Of a stretch of 9,759 nt of DNA, positions 6,869-9,759 are shown one piece after another. This stretch comes from Planctomycetia bacterium (lineage in GTDB: Bacteria > Planctomycetota > Phycisphaerae > Phycisphaerales > SM1A02): positions 1 to 9,759 of the forward strand of contig SYGQ01000204.1 in NCBI GenBank assembly GCA_005799475.1, given 5' to 3'. The first letter of the stretch is position 1, and the number at the start of each line of letters is the position of its first letter. Below the pieces are notes generated by a model that saw only the letters and a list, made by a program, of their open reading frames with translations, ran no database searches and had not been told where the DNA came from. Position numbers and translations under genes: made by a program.

Positions 6869-8016
6869 TAAGGCGTCGGCACTGGACGAGGTGTGGTCTT
6901 CGGTCGGATCGGACTCGCGCCGCGCCAGATGAACTCGCTGGAGCCGCGCGCAGTGATGGCCACGATGAACTCGCGGTACGCCTCACCGAGTGCGGCGAGA
7001 TCGGAACCGAAATACGCGCGCGCGACGGCGGATCCTGGGAGCGCGCGGATGCCGCCGCGCTTGAGCCCGCGCTCGAGGGCCCTGCGGTCCTCGTCGGTCT
7101 TGGCAGCGGCCATCACGCGCGGGCCGACCTCGCCGCGTGTGGCATCGAGAAGCATGCGTTTCAAACCGTCGCGGCAGCGGCCGTCCATCCCCTCGTTGAG
7201 AAAGTGGGTGAGCGCCCACACCTGTCCGTAGTACACGAGCAGCCGGTCGCGCCCCTGCGCGAGGAACGCCTGCGGTGTGTGGGTCAAGAGTTCTTCGAGC
7301 GGAATGAGTCGGTCGCGACGGATGGCGTCACGGAGTTCACCGAACCGTTCCAGGTTGCGCCACGCCATGAACGACACCTCGCCGGTCTCGGGAACGATGC
7401 GGTGTCCCTCCATGTAGGTGGAGATGCCCTCTTCGAGCCAGACCGGCAGTTCCTCGCGGAACACCGACTGTGAGTACTGGTGCCACCCCTCGTGTGCGAG
7501 GATCGTGAGCGTGTCGTTGGGACCGATGTCGTAAAGGATCGCCGTCGCTCGCGATGTGTAGCCGCCGCGGCCGAGTTCGATGTACGCAGCGGCTTCGTCG
7601 CCGAGCCGCTCGCGCGTGAAGGCGGCCCACTCGTCGCGCGTCCCAAAGATGAACGACTCGAGTTGGTGGCGCGGCAGTGGCAGGTCACCGAGAGCCTGCG
7701 TGTACTGCGAAAGCGCGAGTTCGACGAAACGCGGCAGGAATCGTCGCATATCACCGCTGCGCAGTGTTGTCCGGATTGAGTAATGGTCTGTCGCGATCTT
7801 CTCGCCGCGCCGGTCACCGTGCGCCCACGGTTCGACGAGGACACTCGGTGCGGCGGCAGCTCCCCTGCGCATCACCGACGCTCCCCCGTCGCCGATGCCG
7901 CCTTCCGACGGCGAGGGCACGATCGGCGAAGTCGCGCCCGGGAGTTCTCGTGCGCCATCCTGGTGGTTGGCGCACGAGGCGCACAGCAGGGTGATTGTGA
8001 GGGCGGACACCTTCAT
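6868..8016 (-). CDS. Putative secreted zinc metalloprotease lipoprotein (HExxH gluzincin, DUF1570-like)
   Basis: A 382-residue protein. The N-terminus MKVSALTITLLCASC is a signal peptide that probably ends in a lipobox with Cys15 lipidated; the -3 Cys is unusual. A Pro/Gly/Ser-rich linker runs to about residue 60, then a globular domain follows. HEGWH (175-179) is the zinc-binding HExxH, and WLEEGISTY (193-201) supplies the third ligand, Glu196, as in gluzincins. This layout resembles DUF1570-type proteins, which I associate with Planctomycetes; substrate unknown, location periplasmic or membrane-anchored. The start at 8016 is chosen because it opens the signal peptide, has GGGAGG 8 nt upstream, and lies 4 nt after the valS stop. 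An in-frame start at 8244 would add 76 residues read across valS and is unlikely. The gene is probably co-transcribed with valS. Confidence 0.75.
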   Translation of the reverse strand: MKVSALTITLLCASCANHQDGARELPGATSPIVPSPSEGGIGDGGASVMRRGAAAAPSVLVEPWAHGDRRGEKIATDHYSIRTTLRSGDMRRFLPRFVELALSQYTQALGDLPLPRHQLESFIFGTRDEWAAFTRERLGDEAAAYIELGRGGYTSRATAILYDIGPNDTLTILAHEGWHQYSQSVFREELPVWLEEGISTYMEGHRIVPETGEVSFMAWRNLERFGELRDAIRRDRLIPLEELLTHTPQAFLAQGRDRLLVYYGQVWALTHFLNEGMDGRCRDGLKRMLLDATRGEVGPRVMAAAKTDEDRRALERGLKRGGIRALPGSAVARAYFGSDLAALGEAYREFIVAITARGSSEFIWRGASPIRPKTTPRPVPTP

Positions 8017-8020
8017 GGCC

Positions 8021-9759
8021 TCAGCCTCCCACCGATGCCGAGAGCGCGTCGAGCGCTCGCTTGGCAGACATGGCATCGGCTTCGGCCTGTGCGAGGAGTT
8101 GCCGCGTCTCCTCGACGAGTTCTGGCTTCGCCTTCGCGAGGTAGCCCGCGTTGGAGAGTTTTCCGCGGAATCCTGAAGCGGCCCGCTCTTTCTGCGCGAT
8201 GACGCCTGCGAGTCGCTCGCGCTCGGCACTTGCGTCAACGGCATCGACGAGCGAACTCACGAAGAGCTCCTCCCCCATGAACGCGATGGTGGCCGCATCG
8301 GCCGGGCGACCGTCGGTCGTGGGAACGCTTCGCTCGAGACCCGCGAGCGTTTCGACAACGCCCGACGCCCCCCGCACGATCGCCATGGCCGGCACGCTCG
8401 TGTGGAGCACGATCTTTCGCTTGTCATTCACCTTTCGTTCGCCGCGGACATTTCGGATCGCGAGCACGAGGGCCTGCGCCCGCTCGAACTGCGCGACCGC
8501 AGCGACATCGTCGAGGGCTGGCGCCGGCTGAGGCCACGCGGCCGTCGTGCACAGCGGCGAAACCGGCATGGCGAGCCCGGAGATCGGTGCGCGGCGCGTC
8601 GACTGCACCGGCTCCCAAAGTGTTTCGGTCACGAACGGCATCACTGGGTGCATGATGCGGAGGATCCCGTCGAGCACGCCGCGCAGCACGGCCTGCTGTA
8701 CGGGGTCCGCTTTCACTGTGGGCTTGATGGCCTCGAGGTACCAGTCGCAGAAGTCCCGCCACACGAAGTCGTAGAGCGCGTCGGCGACGGGATTGAACTG
8801 GTACTCGGCGAGCGAGCCATTGATCGACGCCACCGTGCGCGCGAAACGCGCGAGAATCCAGCGATCCACGAGGCGCGTCGGAGCAACTTCGGTCGCGCCA
8901 TCGGTGCCCACTTCGCCGAGTTGCGCGAGCGCGAACCGCGACGCGTTCCAGAGCTTGTTGGCAAAATTCCGGCCGATGTCGAATCGCGATGAAGTGTTGC
9001 GCGCGAGCGGCATCTCAGCGGTCGGCGTTGCGGTACCGCTGGCGACGCCGTACGCGGAGACCATCCGTCGCGATGGATCGGTCGGGCAGATCTGGATGGG
9101 CGCCGCGACGACATGCCCCGATTCGGTCGTGTGCGTCGCCGGATTGAACGATGCGCCCGTGAAGGGACACAGCACATCAACGGGAAGTCGCACATCCTGC
9201 GTCGCCGTCGAAATCTGCGTCAGCACGAATCGCATGGCGTCGGCGCCGTGCGTGGCGATGATGTCGCGAGGGTCGACGCCGTTGCCGAGCGACTTCGACA
9301 TTTTTTGCCCGTGGCCGTCCTGCACGACGCAGTGAATGAACACTTCACGAAACGGGATTCGCCCACCGAGAAAGTGCCTGTTGAACATCACCATGCGGCT
9401 CACCCACAGCGTGATGATTTCGCGCGCGGTCGAGAGGACGCTGCTGGGGTTGTAGGCGTCGAGCAGCCCGTCCATGCCGAATCGCGCCGGAGTGGGCCAG
9501 CCCAAGGTCGACATCGGCCAGAGCGCGCTCGAGAACCAGGTGTCGAGGACATCGGGATCCTGCACGAAGCCCGCCTGCGCGAGCTCGCCGGCAAGTGTGG
9601 CGTCGAGCGACTCGGGCACGCAGACGAACACTTCGACACGCGTGTCGGGAAGATCACGGCGCATCTCGGCAGCGCCGCGTGCGGTCCACCCACCGTCGAG
9701 TGGCGCCTCGTCGCGGCTGAAGGTGCGCGACCAGACGGGAATGCGATGGCCCCACCAGA
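8021..9759 (-). CDS. valS: Valyl-tRNA synthetase (partial, C-terminal part)
   Basis: The gene enters from the right edge; about 579 codons are visible and the N-terminus with HIGH is missing. The frame stays open beyond the internal ATG at 9664, where WWGHRIPVWSR is read, a class I ValRS signature. Then come DVLDTWFSSALWP, the GQKMSKSLGN loop (KMSKS at 9290-9304), and FDIGRNFANKLWNASRFAL, which starts the anticodon-binding helical domain. The end (roughly 8021-8250) is the Lys/Glu/Ala-rich coiled-coil arm that contacts tRNA. The enzyme charges tRNA-Val in the cytoplasm. Oddity: about 64 residues (8987-9178) lie between TATQDVRLPV and SRFDIGRNF, where E. coli has only a few. This insert has two CP motifs (CPFTG and ICPTD) and two His. 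It looks like a degenerate metal-ribbon insertion. Confidence 0.95.
   Translation of the reverse strand, partial: WWGHRIPVWSRTFSRDEAPLDGGWTARGAAEMRRDLPDTRVEVFVCVPESLDATLAGELAQAGFVQDPDVLDTWFSSALWPMSTLGWPTPARFGMDGLLDAYNPSSVLSTAREIITLWVSRMVMFNRHFLGGRIPFREVFIHCVVQDGHGQKMSKSLGNGVDPRDIIATHGADAMRFVLTQISTATQDVRLPVDVLCPFTGASFNPATHTTESGHVVAAPIQICPTDPSRRMVSAYGVASGTATPTAEMPLARNTSSRFDIGRNFANKLWNASRFALAQLGEVGTDGATEVAPTRLVDRWILARFARTVASINGSLAEYQFNPVADALYDFVWRDFCDWYLEAIKPTVKADPVQQAVLRGVLDGILRIMHPVMPFVTETLWEPVQSTRRAPISGLAMPVSPLCTTAAWPQPAPALDDVAAVAQFERAQALVLAIRNVRGERKVNDKRKIVLHTSVPAMAIVRGASGVVETLAGLERSVPTTDGRPADAATIAFMGEELFVSSLVDAVDASAERERLAGVIAQKERAASGFRGKLSNAGYLAKAKPELVEETRQLLAQAEADAMSAKRALDALSASVGG
8987..9178 (-). 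other. Lineage-type insertion within ValRS
   Basis: About 64 residues are inserted just after the KMSKS-bearing catalytic domain. They carry CPFTG near the start, His residues about 12 and 18 positions after that Cys, and ICPTD 27 residues after it. The rest is Ala/Thr/Ser-rich. Four-Cys zinc ribbons at this site are what I recall from other planctomycete ValRS proteins. Here only one Cys of each expected pair remains. Confidence 0.5.

Noticed and set aside
8017..8244. Longer start for the metalloprotease gene, overlapping valS
   Set aside because: The extra 76 residues are low-complexity Arg/Ser-rich text read across the valS coiled-coil end; the start at 8016 opens a signal peptide and has its own SD.
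9301..9306. A6 run on the coding strand at the KMSKS loop of valS, a possible slippage site
   Set aside because: It simply encodes Gln-Lys before Met in the conserved motif, and the frame is intact on both sides.
9662..9664. ATG at 9664 as the start of valS
   Set aside because: The frame continues upstream with the ValRS signature WWGHRIPVW to the window edge, so this Met is internal.

Overview
This is a GC-rich window that reads as a sugar-catabolism locus next to housekeeping genes, probably from a planctomycete-type bacterium (Planctomycetota, perhaps Phycisphaerae). The lineage is inferred from three things: a FucI-like isomerase beside a class II aldolase and an aldolase/dehydrogenase fusion, a putative DUF1570-like metalloprotease lipoprotein, and a valyl-tRNA synthetase with an insertion in its catalytic half. 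No rRNA, tRNA, mobile element or CRISPR array was seen.

Layout. (1) 1-519, minus: the N-terminal part of a periplasmic sugar-binding protein of an ABC importer, cut by the left edge. A 22-codon leader ORF (516-584, minus) with its own strong Shine-Dalgarno overlaps its start codon. (2) 520-676: a divergent control region holding a 12-bp near-palindrome at 641-652. (3) 677-6775, plus: four genes in a row, each separated by exactly 8 nt. They are a FucI-like aldose-ketose isomerase (TTG start), a class II aldolase, L-rhamnulokinase (RhaB), and a fused L-rhamnulose-1-phosphate aldolase / L-lactaldehyde dehydrogenase (RhaEW type). (4) 6776-6867: a short convergent intergenic region with three stem-loops. 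(5) 6868-9759, minus: valS (5' end beyond the right edge) followed after 4 nt by a putative zinc-metalloprotease lipoprotein.

How it works together. The binding protein would capture a 6-deoxyhexose, most likely L-rhamnose and possibly also L-fucose. The isomerase makes the ketose, RhaB phosphorylates it at C1, the aldolase domain cleaves it to DHAP and L-lactaldehyde, and the SDR domain oxidises the aldehyde to L-lactate. Two points break the textbook picture. No classical RhaA or RhaI is present, so the FucI-like protein is the only isomerase visible for the pathway. There is also a second stand-alone class II aldolase whose role is open. The most unusual structural signals are the coupled leader ORF and the uniform SD-less 8-nt junctions in the operon.
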